64,000 bases of DNA, taken from NCBI RefSeq assembly GCF_001039355.2, contig NW_019776157.1, positions 234,442 to 298,441 on the forward strand. The letters run 5' to 3'. The position numbers were made by a program, and so were the translations under genes. Each line of letters opens with the position of its first letter. Within the stretch, counting starts at the first letter, position 1. This document shows, piece after piece, positions 1 through 10,398 of this stretch. The notes below the pieces were generated by a model. The model was not told the origin of the DNA and made no database searches. It saw only the letters and a program-made list of their open reading frames with translations. This DNA is from Lingula anatina (Eukaryota; Brachiopoda; Lingulata; Lingulida; Lingulidae).

Positions 1-882
1 CCCTGAGAGGACTTATTTCCATCAAAAAATGGCGATTCGGGTCTGAATCGATATATTCTGTCCGAAATAATTTATCTTGATTTATTGTCGCCATATGTTA
101 ATCATGTCTGGGAGTAATGGTGTACGTATAACGGTAATTTACAGGGGGTGTATCGACGTGGGGATCTATCAATGTAGGGTCATAACGATGCGAGTTGTGC
201 AAAATTTTACGGGGGGGGGGGGGGGGTTCGTTACGGGGCAGTATGTGTGCATGGTCGTATCGATTCATGTTTAAACTTAAAAGTTATCGGTAAAGTATCT
301 AATGAATGATTGGGACACTTTAACTTTTAATTTATTGAGGAGGTGTATTTAAATCACACTACTCAAGTTTGTAGAATGTTTATGCCATTTCAACATTTTT
401 ATTGAAATATGATTGTAATGGTGCCTGTTAATCGTGACACAGTGACGGATAGGCCTATAATGCATGCATGGTACATAAAATCACTTGCGGGGATTTGAAT
501 TGCAACACTTTAATAAGTACAGTTTGTAAAAGCAATAATTAAATATTCCATACTCATGTAAACAGTGAAATAGGTAAAACATTACCACGGTGTACAAAAC
601 TAGACTTAAAATGCAAAGGGGAGACTGAAACAATGGAGACAACCAACTACTTTCTTGAGGACACGTGTCCATTGCTAGTTCATCTCAACATCCCTACTAT
701 TATACGCTGTGTGTAATGCCTGAATTATTTAGATTTCAAGTCAAATGAATTATATCTATTCAGCCTCTTTTTTCAAACAGTCTGCACATTTGGTCAGATT
801 TCCATGTCAATAAATAAAAAAATTAATAGATATATATAACTACGGAAAACAATTGTAAAGAGGAAAAATGATCCCCTGATGT
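1..882. other. Non-genic stretch downstream of the first methyltransferase gene
   Basis: No reading frame here resembles a known protein. The only notable feature is a G homopolymer at 211-226. On the minus strand this is the 3' side of the first methyltransferase gene and may hold its 3' UTR, but I see no clear polyadenylation signal. Confidence 0.5.
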
Positions 883-1291
883 TTAGTGGATGTCTTTTCG
901 CACAAACAATAAATCTTGTCCGAGTGGCTGTACTTCTTTATACATTCCGGTTCTATTAAATACCTCTCTAATATCTCTTAACGCTTGAGTATAGTTTTTT
1001 GTGAGTTGATGAACTTCGACTGTCCACATATCAACCGTTATTTTATCCCAAGGAAAAGCTTGAAGCACATTCAGTTCCACCCCCTCTACGTCCAGGGAAA
1101 AGAAGTCCACGTGCGTTCTACCCATGGCGCCTAAAAGCGTTTGAATCGGCAGGCACAGTATTTTTCTCTTTCCTGTAATAGCAATGCGTTTATTTATTGG
1201 GTCGATGGCTCCGCTGTCTAAGCTGCTGGACAGCGCGAAGTCCACCCACATGGGCTTATCTGTGATGCAAGACTGGACTATTGTTGCCGCC
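883..1291 (-). CDS. FkbM methyltransferase copy 1, coding exon 2
   Basis: Completes the split Arg codon 158 and runs to the TAA at 885-883. The acceptor is TTTCATTTCAG, with the AG at 1293-1292. It holds the FSLDVEGVELNVLQAFPW signature and the C-terminal end of the fold, with KDIH as the last residues. Confidence 0.9.
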
Positions 1292-2399
1292 CTGAAATGA
1301 AAGTGTCACGTATTTAGATGTTACTCGGTAAAATATTAAATACATTTTAGCAGTGACCAGTCTAAGACCCTGTTCCCATACCTAGATCGATGTAGCAGGA
1401 TTGACCCATCTCTGAGGGGTTTTCTCGCAAAACTGCATTCTGCTTATATTGCTTAGATAACTTGCACGGCCACTGAAGCTGCTAAAATAGTTTATTACCC
1501 CCTAACGTCTTCACTGGGCGTGCTAGACATTAGAGCCGCTTAAGCTGAATGCAATTTAGCTAGAAATCCCTTGGAGATGCGGTGATCTTGCTAGGTCGAT
1601 CTAGGTATGGGAACGGGGAATACAGCTGGAGAAATGGGTCCCATGAAATGCACGAGTCGACGCAGAGAATCGTGCAATGAATATACAGGATAGAGGACCA
1701 GCAGGTCCAAACATTTATTATCTCCACAAATTTACCAAATAATACCCATAATGAAACTGCACAGTGGCATCTACGATATTGCAACGGCCTACGAGTTTAC
1801 GACTTAATTCTTTCTCAAGAAAGTTTCAGCTTGACAAAACCGCAGAGGCTACAGAGGCCATGAAGCCCTGCGATTTCGCACGACCACCGCCTGCCTCCGC
1901 CTTTACGGGCATTAATATTAACATACCTGTTTTTCATGACAAGTTCCTCAAAATTTCTAGGGTCGGGTTCAACCAGTATCCCGGTCCAATTACGTGATAT
2001 TTCAAAAAACAATGAGTTGCTGTCCGTCTCTCCATCCCAGGCACCGGCCTCCACAAAGAACCCGTCGAGTTTTTGGCGCAGACATTTATCGACCACTTTA
2101 CTTTGTCCGCTATGGGAAAAATGAACTGCGTTGGGCGTTGTGAGATTCCGAGGCCTCTTAGACGGCGCATACAGCAGTCTACGTTTCACGAACTCCAGGA
2201 GCCTAGGATCTAGCGCTTCCACTGTCCCTGAGAGGAGATCTTGAAAAACATCTATTTCCGCATCGCTACTTCTGTTGGTGTCAAAAATGGAGGCAGGTTT
2301 CCGACTGTTGGAGACGTGGTTGAGGTAAAAATTCAGAAGTATCAGTGCAGTGGCAGTGGCAAACACACACTCCAAAAGGAACCTTCCCGCGGTTTTCAT
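883..2399 (-). CDS. FkbM-type (Methyltransf_21) methyltransferase, membrane-anchored, copy 1, two exons
   Basis: Join exon 1 (2399 down to 1927) to exon 2 (1291 down to 883), giving 293 residues and a TAA stop. The protein has a short cytosolic tail and a hydrophobic anchor at about residues 8-27, with no obvious cleavage site, so it is probably a type II Golgi or ER membrane protein. The SAM-binding motif VEAGAWDGE lies at residues 116-124, VEPDP follows at 143-147, and the second family signature FSLDVEGVE is near residues 223-230. FkbM-type enzymes are SAM-dependent O-methyltransferases; animal members have no well-established substrate, and glycans are my inference. The intron is 635 nt, with GTATGT donor and TTTCAG acceptor, and it holds a palindromic MITE. 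A close paralog with the same exon structure lies at 9123-10334. Nothing suggests a pseudogene. Confidence 0.9.
1371..1616. mobile_element. Palindromic MITE, subfamily B, inside the FkbM copy 1 intron
   Basis: Inverted ends TTCCCATACCTAGATCGAT and its complement at 1597-1614 enclose about 245 bp. The interior is a diverged version of the arms seen at 49671-49919. The equivalent intron of the paralogous gene (9532-9870) lacks it, which accounts for most of the difference in intron length. Confidence 0.75.
1927..2399 (-). CDS. FkbM methyltransferase copy 1, coding exon 1
   Basis: Codes for residues 1-157 plus two bases of codon 158. The start ATG is at 2399-2397. It contains the membrane anchor, the proline-rich stem and the SAM motif VEAGAWDGE. 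The donor GTATGT lies at 1926-1921; without splicing the frame would run into intron sequence with a Gly-Lys-rich tail unlike the family. Confidence 0.9.
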
Positions 2400-2861
2400 T
2401 TCCTACAAAAAAATATTATATTGATAGAAGTTGAGCTGTGTAGTAGTGTTACTCATAATGATGAATATTTAAACAGTTCATTTTCAACACAATTTAACTG
2501 AAAGCATACCTGGAAAAGTTTCGTCCCAACACTTCGGACTTCATCAGTTACGCTGAATTTACGCTACAGTGTATAGTGAACAGTCAAGTGAGAACTGTTC
2601 ACTATAACACTGTCCCAAATGTAAGACAGTTTGCGCCTACCCCGTCCTTGTTTAGCTCATACATGACCAGAACCTGATTTCAATTCACACCATCCACAGG
2701 AGCATACAAATTCAGTGTTGTTAAAACTCTACACCACAGGGCAGGGCAAATCACATCGGAATTCACATAGCTAGGTAAAGAACTGAACCATGTGAATGGT
2801 GCATTGGAAAGATGTCACAATCCACACTGGGCAATTAGTAAAATCTCCAACAGTTTCCTAT

Positions 2862-3070
2862 CTATTCCCATAGATTTTAGATCGATCTATCCCCGCGGGG
2901 AGTCTCACTAGATTACTTTCAGATAATCCGACTTAAATGTCCGTCCCGCCTACTACAAGCTGTAAGGGGGTAATTAACTTTCGTGTACGCCCGGCTGACA
3001 GCTATTTAGCGTGAACCCCCAGGGAGTTAGGTCGATCTAAAGTAGGTCGATCTAATCTATGGAAATGGGG
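2862..3070 (+). mobile_element. Palindromic MITE, subfamily A copy
   Basis: About 209 bp with inverted ends TTCCCATAGATTTTAGATCG on the left and a complementary GGTCGATCTAATCTATGGAA on the right. It matches the copies at 4671-4880, 8273-8478 and 56697-56903 closely over its whole length. Confidence 0.85.
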
Positions 3071-3348
3071 ATGCTAGAGTTCAATGCTAGGAGCTCGATA
3101 GTAATTCCGTATGAAAAGGGAAGGTCTGAACATCTGAGGCGCATTTTCAAAAAACATAAAGACAACGTCAGCTTTAAACCACGTCAGACGCTGAAGGAAA
3201 ATGCTTTGCCGCCCTAAGGATAAAACTTACGAAAAGGACTTCAGAGGGGCCCACATTCAAAATTTTATACAAAAGACATGAGGGCGCTGGGTGGAACCAA
3301 ATATGCATAGGCGAAACTGAGAGGTCTTTACAGGCTAGAGTGAGTTAA

Positions 3349-3532
3349 CGGGGACGGATCCAGAGATAATTTCTGACAGTCTTCCAAATTTACTTTGTTG
3401 ATCCATCCTCAATTTTTGACCGTCTTCCGACAGAAAAAATAAATAAATAAAAATTAGATGCCCATCAATGTAAACTTGACAAATCTGACCGTCTTTCGGA
3501 AGACCCAGAAGACGGCCTCAATCCGCCCCTGG
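3349..3532. mobile_element. TTAA-flanked MITE inserted in the Penelope-like element
   Basis: A 184-bp segment bounded by TTAA at 3345-3348 and 3533-3536, with related ends CGGGGACGGATCCAG and CCAGGGGCGGATTGAG (right end read on the minus strand). A TTAA target is typical of piggyBac-like and Kolobok-like transposons. Removing it brings the two Penelope coding fragments back together. Confidence 0.7.
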
Positions 3533-3710
3533 TTAAGGAACACCGAAAACCAAGTTGTTCCAACACATCTGAGGTTTCACAACACATCAACGTTGAGGCA
3601 CCTGATCACACCATCATTTGAGACAATGTGGAGATCTTGAACCGTGACGTGAAAGAAGATGTGCACATTTGGGCCCACAGACCGTCACTTAACAAGGACT
3701 AAACTGGGAA

Positions 3711-3873
3711 AGTGTTATAGTGAACAGTTCTCACAAAACCGTTCGCTATACACCAAAGAGTTCTCACAAAATTGTGAGGACTCCTTGCTATACGCTGTCA
3801 CGAAACTTCAGTGTGACTGATGAAGCCTCAAGTGTTGGGACGAAAGCTTTCCAGCTAGTATGCTTTCAGCTTA
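3711..3873 (+). ncRNA. Hammerhead-ribozyme-like motif in the Penelope-like terminal repeat
   Basis: The core CTGATGA is at 3817-3823 and CGAAA at 3841-3845. After it comes a GCT-TTCC-AGC hairpin (stem III), a CTA triplet where cleavage would fall, and a 3' strand that can pair weakly, with several wobbles, to the bases before CTGATGA. There is one extra A after CTGATGA compared with the textbook core, and stem II is degraded here. Penelope-like elements are known to carry hammerhead motifs in their terminal repeats. Activity of this copy is doubtful. Confidence 0.45.
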
Positions 3874-3902
3874 TTTTATAGAAATTCAACAGTTTTAAAT
3901 TT

Positions 3903-3959
3903 CATTATATTATATTATATTATATTATATTATATTATATTATATTATATTATATTATA
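3903..3959. repeat. (ATATT)n microsatellite
   Basis: About eleven units of a 5-bp AT-only repeat directly after the Penelope-like remnant. A similar tract lies just upstream of the second methyltransferase start codon (10356-10398). Confidence 0.9.
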
Positions 3960-4670
3960 CATTTAAGACTACCTACAAACAAGCGATTAAAGATCGTCAA
4001 TCGACCATGCAGTTACAACTGCAACCTTCTGGCGACCTGTTACCGACTTTTTGCGGCCGGTTAGAGATTTGATAGCGACCAAGCGACTGAAGACTGCCAA
4101 TCAACCGTGCAGTTGCAAGTAGTATGTTTTTTTTGTGTTTGAGAACAGATAAAGCTAGTAATTTTTTAAGTTGCTAGACTCAAGTTGGTTAAGCCCACTA
4201 GAACAAACAATTCTTCCGCTCGCGTAGTTTATTAAAATTTTTTTAATTAAATGGGCCTATGTATATTGAGAATGAGTGACAACTGATAGCTCAACATGCC
4301 ACCCCTGTGAGACGACACGGTCATCATTAGCGTAACCCTACTAAGTAACTCATTAACTTTCAGACCTAGCGAAAGGTGGGCATTCCTAAAGCACGATGTT
4401 TACCAAATGAACAAAATACGCGCACGCACATCAGTCATTTGACCAGTTAACAAGTCATTTATCAAAGGGCACTGGCCCAAGTTTGCTACAACATGCGTGT
4501 AATTTTTTGGGGGGTCTGTTTTATACATGTACTGCTTACGTAAGCCATCCACAAAATAAGATCAAAGGGGTTGGTTTTTGCCAAAAAAAATGGCACGAAG
4601 AGTCATATGAAGGGGGGGGTCGGCGAGGGGGGTGTGAGGGATCACTTTCATATACTTTTCATACTTAGGG

Positions 4671-4880
4671 CGCATTCCCATGGATTTTAGATCGATCTAT
4701 CCCCGTGGGGAATCTCACTAGATTACTGTCAGATAATCCGGCTTAAATGTCCGTCCCGCCTACTACAAGCTGTAAGGCGGTAATTAACTTTCGTGCCCGC
4801 TCGGCTGACAGCTATTTAGCGCGAACCCCCAGGGAGTTAGGTCGATCTAGTTGGATCGATCTAATCTCTGGGAATGGGGT
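4671..4880 (+). mobile_element. Palindromic MITE, subfamily A copy
   Basis: About 210 bp, near-identical along its length to 2862-3070. Ends are CATTCCCATGGATTTTAGAT and the complementary ATCTCTGGGAATG. Imperfect flanking CTTAGG on both sides could be a decayed target duplication. Confidence 0.85.
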
Positions 4881-5924
4881 CTTAGGCTCCATTATATGAT
4901 TTGTGATGGATACTGAAAGCATTCTACCCTGTATTTGTATTCAAGGTCTGATAGAAGCAGTTTGAAATCAGGTATACTCATTAAAAGTTTTCTACAATAT
5001 TTGTCTTTTTACTTAGAGGATTATTAGGTACAGAAGTTCACTATTACAGGTTCCGTCTACAAGGAGCTGTAATTGAACGTGCATTTCCCAGGTATACTTA
5101 GTTTAAGCTTTTACTTTGCCTTTTCCTCTTCAAAGTCTATCCAAATCTGCCCAACACTTATCCAACCAAAAAAAGATGCCAAAAATTTTCTCCGTCAATA
5201 TTTCAAAAGATACATAATTGAGAAAGTTTGCAGTGTGTTCTGTGGAAATGAGTATTTGTCGCTATAATCCGAAATTTGATACATGGCAATTCGATATCAA
5301 AAGTTATCTAAAGCGGTTAAATAAAAATCTTATCCCCCATTTTTCTATAATCTAACTGTTGACATAATACGTTCATACGTTTCATTTGTTAATTACTTAC
5401 TTTTTACATTCGAGAGTACCATAGTAAATTACAACAAAAAAGATGGGACAAGTAAGATTTCGGAAATATTTCTCAAAATTTTAGCGTCGGTGCCGAGACT
5501 CCGAAAGTCACTTTATTTTGTGGAATGGCCAATTGCATGACAACATTAGCATGCATCATTTTATCCAGAATTTAAAGGAATCATCTAATATACTTATAAA
5601 CCCTCTTCTGTAAATATCTCACCGTTAAGATTTTTGAAAATGCTGCGGTTTTATGAACTGTCTTGAAGGATTTAACTTTAAAAAAAGATTCAGATGAAGT
5701 AAGCTTTGAAAAATAAAGTGGCCTGAAAAACCAAGTAGTCATAGTAGCAGTAGCCCTACTCACATGTTAGACTATATGTAGTGAAAAAAACATCTATGTT
5801 GTGCAGTTCTTTCACAATACACACTATCCCACTATGGTGAATTCAGTGAATTACATCGGCCTGCGACTGGTGTTCTTCTTTGAAGAGCTTATTAACTGTC
5901 ACTATCTCACTATCTATTGGTACT
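4881..5924. other. Non-genic AT-rich stretch
   Basis: Only short chance reading frames on both strands. I recognise no repeat family or gene here. Confidence 0.5.
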
Positions 5925-6500
5925 ACGTGTTACATACCAACAGGCATGCAAGTGGAACTGGTATGTCTTTAATCACCTGAAATATACTGGAGTGTTGAAT
6001 GTACACCGTGGTAAAATATATATATGAATTACACTTGCCATGCGATGTCCGCACGGCGCTCCACTGCCCGTACTTCAAGTCCCTTTTACAATGAAAAGCG
6101 ACCTGCGAATCACGTGCGTCCACTCTACGACCGAAAATGTGGCCAAGACGCTCAATGGTAACCAAAGCAAGAAAATCGTGTTTCGGTGTAAATGCTCCTG
6201 CGACCAGTCCATCTGCATCCTTTGAACGACCAAATCTGGATTATCCTGTATGACAACGAGCGACCTGCGCGTCCAGTGAACGACTTGTCTGCCTCCCCTG
6301 TGCGTCCTCTGTGCGTCTTCTGTGCAACCTACGCAGCACATTATATAACTATCAGTACTACTAGTCGAGTCGNCTACTCGACTATACGTGTTACATACCA
6401 ACAGGCATGCGTGTGGCACTGGTATGTCTTTTATCACCTGAAATCTACTGGAGTGTTGAATGTACACCGTGGTAAAATATATGAATCTGAATTACGCTTG
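5925..6500. repeat. Pair of direct repeats around an assembly N
   Basis: A segment of about 113 bp at 5925-6037 recurs at 6386-6500 with a few substitutions. Between them sit the first copy of another repeat (6086-6329) and the palindrome CGAGTCGNCTACTCG, whose centre is the undetermined base at 6373. No coding function is visible. Confidence 0.7.
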
Positions 6501-7722
6501 ATATGTAGTACAGACCGCAGAAAATTTCTGATGAGTGTAATTATTTTTAATTGGGTCGCGGGCATGTGCACGCGGCTCGTATTTGTAATGTAATTGTTCC
6601 TATCACTTTGATTGGTTCCAGTCAACTTTATTTGTCTCACTTCATTACAACTTATCTAACGTTACGCTAATTAGCTGCAACGCGGTCTGTCACGCCAATA
6701 CTCGAGGTACAAAACCAGGCAGCGACCTAGAAATAAACAGAGATTTTACATTTTATAACCAAGCTGTGGTGTTGTGTTGCTTTTCTCTCCAGGCATAACC
6801 CAAGTCGGGAATCGTGGACCAAACCTTGAATCTTCAGTAGACTGATTAAAGCCCTTGGAGTAAAATATACCCCGCGGTATCTGTAAGAACGCAGTACAAT
6901 GCGATGTGCGCACGGTGCTGGTATACTGTCCGCACGTGCGTCACCCCCACACCTGGTGTATAAAAGGCTTGCTCACGACGCACGCTCGTGTCTTTACAAT
7001 GAACGTCGACTGTGTATCGTGTACAACAATTTTCAAAATTTTCAACTTTTTGCTCAATTTAGTTTCTAATATGCCTCCAAAAGGCAATAGAAAGAAGCTT
7101 ACATAGTAGAAAAAAGGGAGAAGGAAGAAGCAAGAAGAGGAGAACAGGAAGCAAAACTGACGTACGCCGTCAGTACGTCACAAACAAACGTGTGAGGCAA
7201 GTGTGAAGCAAAACTGACGCAAAAGGGCACTACGTTCGCAGTGCGTTGCATTCCCTTCGTAAGAGGTGAGTGTGTGCCACGTACACAGAAAACAAGACAA
7301 ACTCAAGAAATTAGTACAATTTCTACGGCCATCGCTCCTTGCAATTAGCGTCACTGCTTGAAAGGAAATCTCATGTGGCCCTTGCCACTCGCAAGGCAGA
7401 CTTTCCTCTACCTCTACGACCTCCACGGCCTCCGCAACACCCAAAAATCGCAGGGGACGTACGATCTTGAAATTCGTGCGTCCGGTTGTGACCGGGGCTT
7501 TACACTGAAAGGCGACCTTCGTGCGTCTCATCTGCGACCGAAAACGGGACGCTCAGTGGTCACCAAAGCAAAAAAATCGTGTCTCGGTGTAAATGCTTCT
7601 GCCACCAATATCTGTATCCTTTGAACGACCAAATCTGGATTATCCTGTATGACAACGAGCGACCTGCGCGTCCAGTGAACGACTTGTCTGCCTCCCCTGT
7701 GCGTCCTCTGTGCAATCTACGG
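6086..7722. repeat. Direct repeats of about 230 bp (6086-6329 and 7499-7722)
   Basis: The two copies share long near-identical runs and are clearly more GC- and CpG-rich than their surroundings. A third partial relative starts near 6900, sharing the GCGATGTxCGCACGG motif. Near 7071 is a short frame starting MPPKGNRKKLT, followed by Arg/Lys/Glu-rich sequence with stops. This may be a decayed transposon with its own small protein, but I cannot name the family. Confidence 0.5.
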
Positions 7723-8272
7723 CGTCCAATGCTATTAAAGACGAAGCAGGCGTAGGAGCAATCGTCGAGCATCCTCATTGCGTTCTTTGTACCATCATCG
7801 GCGACTAATGGCGAACAGCGGCTATCATTCTACAATCTTTCTGCCTCCTGCGAAACCGATGAACGTAATTTGGGCATCCTTTGACGACTTTTGCTTCGAC
7901 ATACTCTGGCTCTTTTATATTTTTTCATTAGTTCTAACCTGGGCAGCCAATTATAAACATCCCCAGAAAATAAATAATTGGAAGTAAAGAGTTTGTGGGT
8001 ATTAGAATAAGGTCAACAATCACAAATGCTTCTACATTTATGTCACTTTTCAGAGCAGCAGCAGAAACGATTTTTTTTAGAAAGCATTTTAGTGCGGTCT
8101 TACTAGCTAAGCATGTAAGAAATCGGTCAAATTAAAGTATCGGTGAACCATATTGGGATAGCTGGTGACCTTCTTTTCTGACGGATTTAGGGGTGTCAGG
8201 GGGGTCCTGACCAATTTTTTCATTGATTGGTAATTCATTCTGTCAGTAGTGTCAAACTTTTCAGTCAAAGAC

Positions 8273-8478
8273 TGGGTTCCCACAGATTTAGATCGATCCA
8301 TCTGGATTGACCTAACTCACTGGGGGTTCACGCTAAATTGCAGTCAGCCGAGCGCGCACGCAAGTTAATTACCCCCTTACAGCTTTTAGTAGGCGGGAGA
8401 GACATTTAAGCCCGGTAAGCTGACAGCAATCTAGTGAGACTCCCCACGGGGATAGATCGATCCAAATCTGTGGGAATG
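8273..8478 (-). mobile_element. Palindromic MITE, subfamily A copy with 11-bp target duplication
   Basis: About 206 bp, inverted relative to the 2862 and 4671 copies, with ends TTCCCACAGATTTAGATCGA and its complement. It is flanked by a perfect 11-bp direct repeat CAGTCAAAGAC at 8262-8272 and 8479-8489. A target duplication of 9-11 bp fits Mutator-like transposons. Confidence 0.85.
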
Positions 8479-8489
8479 CAGTCAAAGAC

Positions 8490-9122
8490 GTAATACCCAC
8501 AAATGGTTACATTTCATCTGTAAGTGGCCCATTTTCCTTGAAATACTATTTTCGCCTCTTGGTCTTTGTACCCCCACCGTTACTCGCGGACAGGGGGGAC
8601 TCATGCTATTATTTATTTATTTATTTATTAGGTCAAAAATGACACGAATACTTATGTCAGCATGTGAATCTTTAATTTAACTAAAAAATTATAAATACTT
8701 TGTGAGCAATCCTGCACCTTTGATGAACATTACTGTGTCCAGTATAACATCGGATATCAGCTGGGCGGCCATCTTTGCCAGTCATTTTCTTAGAAACACT
8801 GTACTCTGTTGTCTTTGTAGGACATATAATTATAACAGGAAATATAAGTCTTTTTACAGTAACAAAATGGATCATTATTACTGTTGTCTGAAAATTGCTA
8901 TTTTCTATGGCACTTTCTGGCACAGGCTCATATCTAAGTTGCATGCATATGCTGTTCATAAAGCCTGGAGCTATTTAGTTTTCAAGATCCATTAATTTTA
9001 TCTAGATGCAATAAATTCATTCGGCATCCTATTTTAAATAGTCTTTACACATATTGTCAGATTGTCCTGGCAAAAATATAGAAGAGCTATACAGAAATGA
9101 AATAATAAAACATCCCTGATCT
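8490..9122. other. Non-genic stretch with a short (ATTT)n tract
   Basis: Holds an ATTT tetranucleotide run near 8610-8631 and AT-rich sequence downstream of the second methyltransferase gene. No gene is seen. Confidence 0.5.
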
Positions 9123-9531
9123 TTAGTGGATGTCTTTTCGCACAAACAGTAGGTCTTGTCCGAGTGGCTGCAATTCTTTATACATTCCGGTTCGATTAAA
9201 TACCCCTCTAATATCTCTTAACGCCTGAATATAGTTTTTTGTGAGTTCATGAACTTCGACTGTCCACATATCAACCGTTATTTTATCCCAAGGAAAAGCT
9301 TGAAGCACATTCAGTTCCACTCCCTCTACGTCCAGGGAAAAGAAGTCCACGTGTGTTCTACCCATGGCGCCTAAAAGCGTTTGAATCGGCAGGCAAAGTA
9401 TTCTGCTCTTTCCTTTAATAGCTATGCGTTTATTTATTGGGTGGATGGCTCCGCTGTCTAAGCTGCTGGACAGCGTGAAGTCCACCCACATGGGTTTATC
9501 TGTGATGCAAGACTGGACTATTGTTGCCGCC
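9123..9531 (-). CDS. FkbM methyltransferase copy 2, coding exon 2
   Basis: The acceptor TTTCAG and the first coding bases are identical to copy 1. It ends with KDIH and a TAA at 9125-9123. Confidence 0.9.
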
Positions 9532-10334
9532 CTGAAATGAAAAGTACCATGAAAACCTTGGGTATATGTATGGCCCCTTTCAAAAAAAAAAAAGTACCAA
9601 CAGTAGGTTCAAATATTAAAACGATCACTGCAAATCCACCGAACAATGCCTGGTCGGGAACTGTGCAATGCCACGTATGATACTTCTGTTTCACCTTGAT
9701 AAAATCGCAGAGGCTACGGAGGCCGTGAAGACCTGCTCGACAACCGCCTGCCTCTGCACAGACGGATCACGAAGAAAGGGATTTACAAGGAGTTTGTATA
9801 GCAAGTACACCGCATTACAAATGTATGTAACCAGGCCTACGTAACTGCAAGACCATTAAAATTAACATACCTGTTTTTCGTGACAAGTTGTTCAAAATTT
9901 CTAGGGTCGGGTTCAATCAGTATCCCGGTCCAATTGCGTGATATTTCAAAAAACAATGAGTTGCTGTCCTTCTCTCCATCCCAGGCACCGGCCTCCACAA
10001 AGAACCCGTCGGGTTTTTGGCGCAGACATTTATCGATCACTTTACTTTGTCCGCTATGGGAATAATGGATTGCGTTGGGCGTTGTAAGATTCCGAGGCCT
10101 CTTGGACGGCGCATACAGCAGTCTACGTCTCACGAACTCCAGTAGCCTAGGATCTAGCGCTTCCACTGTCCCATAGAGTAGATCTTGTAGAACATCTATT
10201 TCGGCACCGCTTGCGTCAAATATGGAGGAAGGTTTACGAATTTTGGCGCCGTGGTTAACGTAAACGTTCAGAAGTATGAATGCAGCGGCAGTGGCAAGCA
10301 CACATTCTAAAAGGAACCGTCCCTTGAGCTTCAT
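9123..10334 (-). CDS. FkbM-type (Methyltransf_21) methyltransferase, membrane-anchored, copy 2, two exons
   Basis: Join exon 1 (10334 down to 9871) to exon 2 (9531 down to 9123), giving 290 residues. I chose the ATG at 10334-10332; the open frame extends upstream only to a TTG. The architecture is identical to copy 1: N-terminal anchor, VEAGAWDGE SAM motif, IEPDP, then FSLDVEGVELNVLQAFPW. Exon 2 has exactly the same length (409 nt) as in copy 1, and its protein differs at only about 8 of 122 residues. The N-terminus is more diverged and three residues shorter. The intron is 339 nt and shares recognisable sequence with that of copy 1 near the donor, so the whole locus was duplicated. Role as for copy 1: predicted SAM-dependent methylation in the secretory pathway, substrate unknown. 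Confidence 0.9.
9871..10334 (-). CDS. FkbM methyltransferase copy 2, coding exon 1
   Basis: Contains the start codon, the membrane anchor and SAM motif I. It ends on two bases of a split Arg codon before a GTATGT donor at 9870-9865, the same position and phase as in copy 1. Confidence 0.9.
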
Positions 10335-10355
10335 TTTCAACTAAAAATATAAAAA

Positions 10356-10398
10356 TTATATTATATTATATTATATAATATTATATTATATTATATTA
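10356..10398. repeat. (ATATT)n tract just upstream of the FkbM copy 2 start
   Basis: The AT-only repeat begins about 20 bp 5' of the ATG on the minus strand. It would lie in the 5' UTR or core promoter. Confidence 0.85.

Larger units (their letters stand above)
2505..3873 (+). mobile_element. Penelope-like retroelement remnant (GIY-YIG endonuclease end) with inverted, hammerhead-like termini
   Basis: Decayed plus-strand coding fragments read like the C-terminal part of a Penelope-like element. The linker stretch SEHLRRIFKKHKDNVSFKP starts near 3128, the GIY-YIG-type stretch IGETERSLQARVSE ends near 3346, and EILNRDVKEDVHIWAHRPSL lies at about 3629-3691. Stops and frameshifts interrupt them, so it is inactive. 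The reverse transcriptase part is absent. The flanks 2505-2615 and 3711-3873 are diverged inverted copies of each other; both carry CTGATGA...CGAAA cores. A palindromic MITE (2862-3070) and a TTAA-flanked MITE (3349-3532) are nested inside. The family call rests on recognised peptide motifs; the ends are approximate. Confidence 0.75.

Noticed and set aside
1-50. Possible third FkbM copy at the left edge
   Set aside because: The first 11 bases match part of exon 1 (near 2226), but the match then breaks up with gaps; too short to support.
6075-6467. 130-codon minus-strand frame spanning the N
   Set aside because: It lies in direct repeats, includes the undetermined base and has no protein-like pattern.
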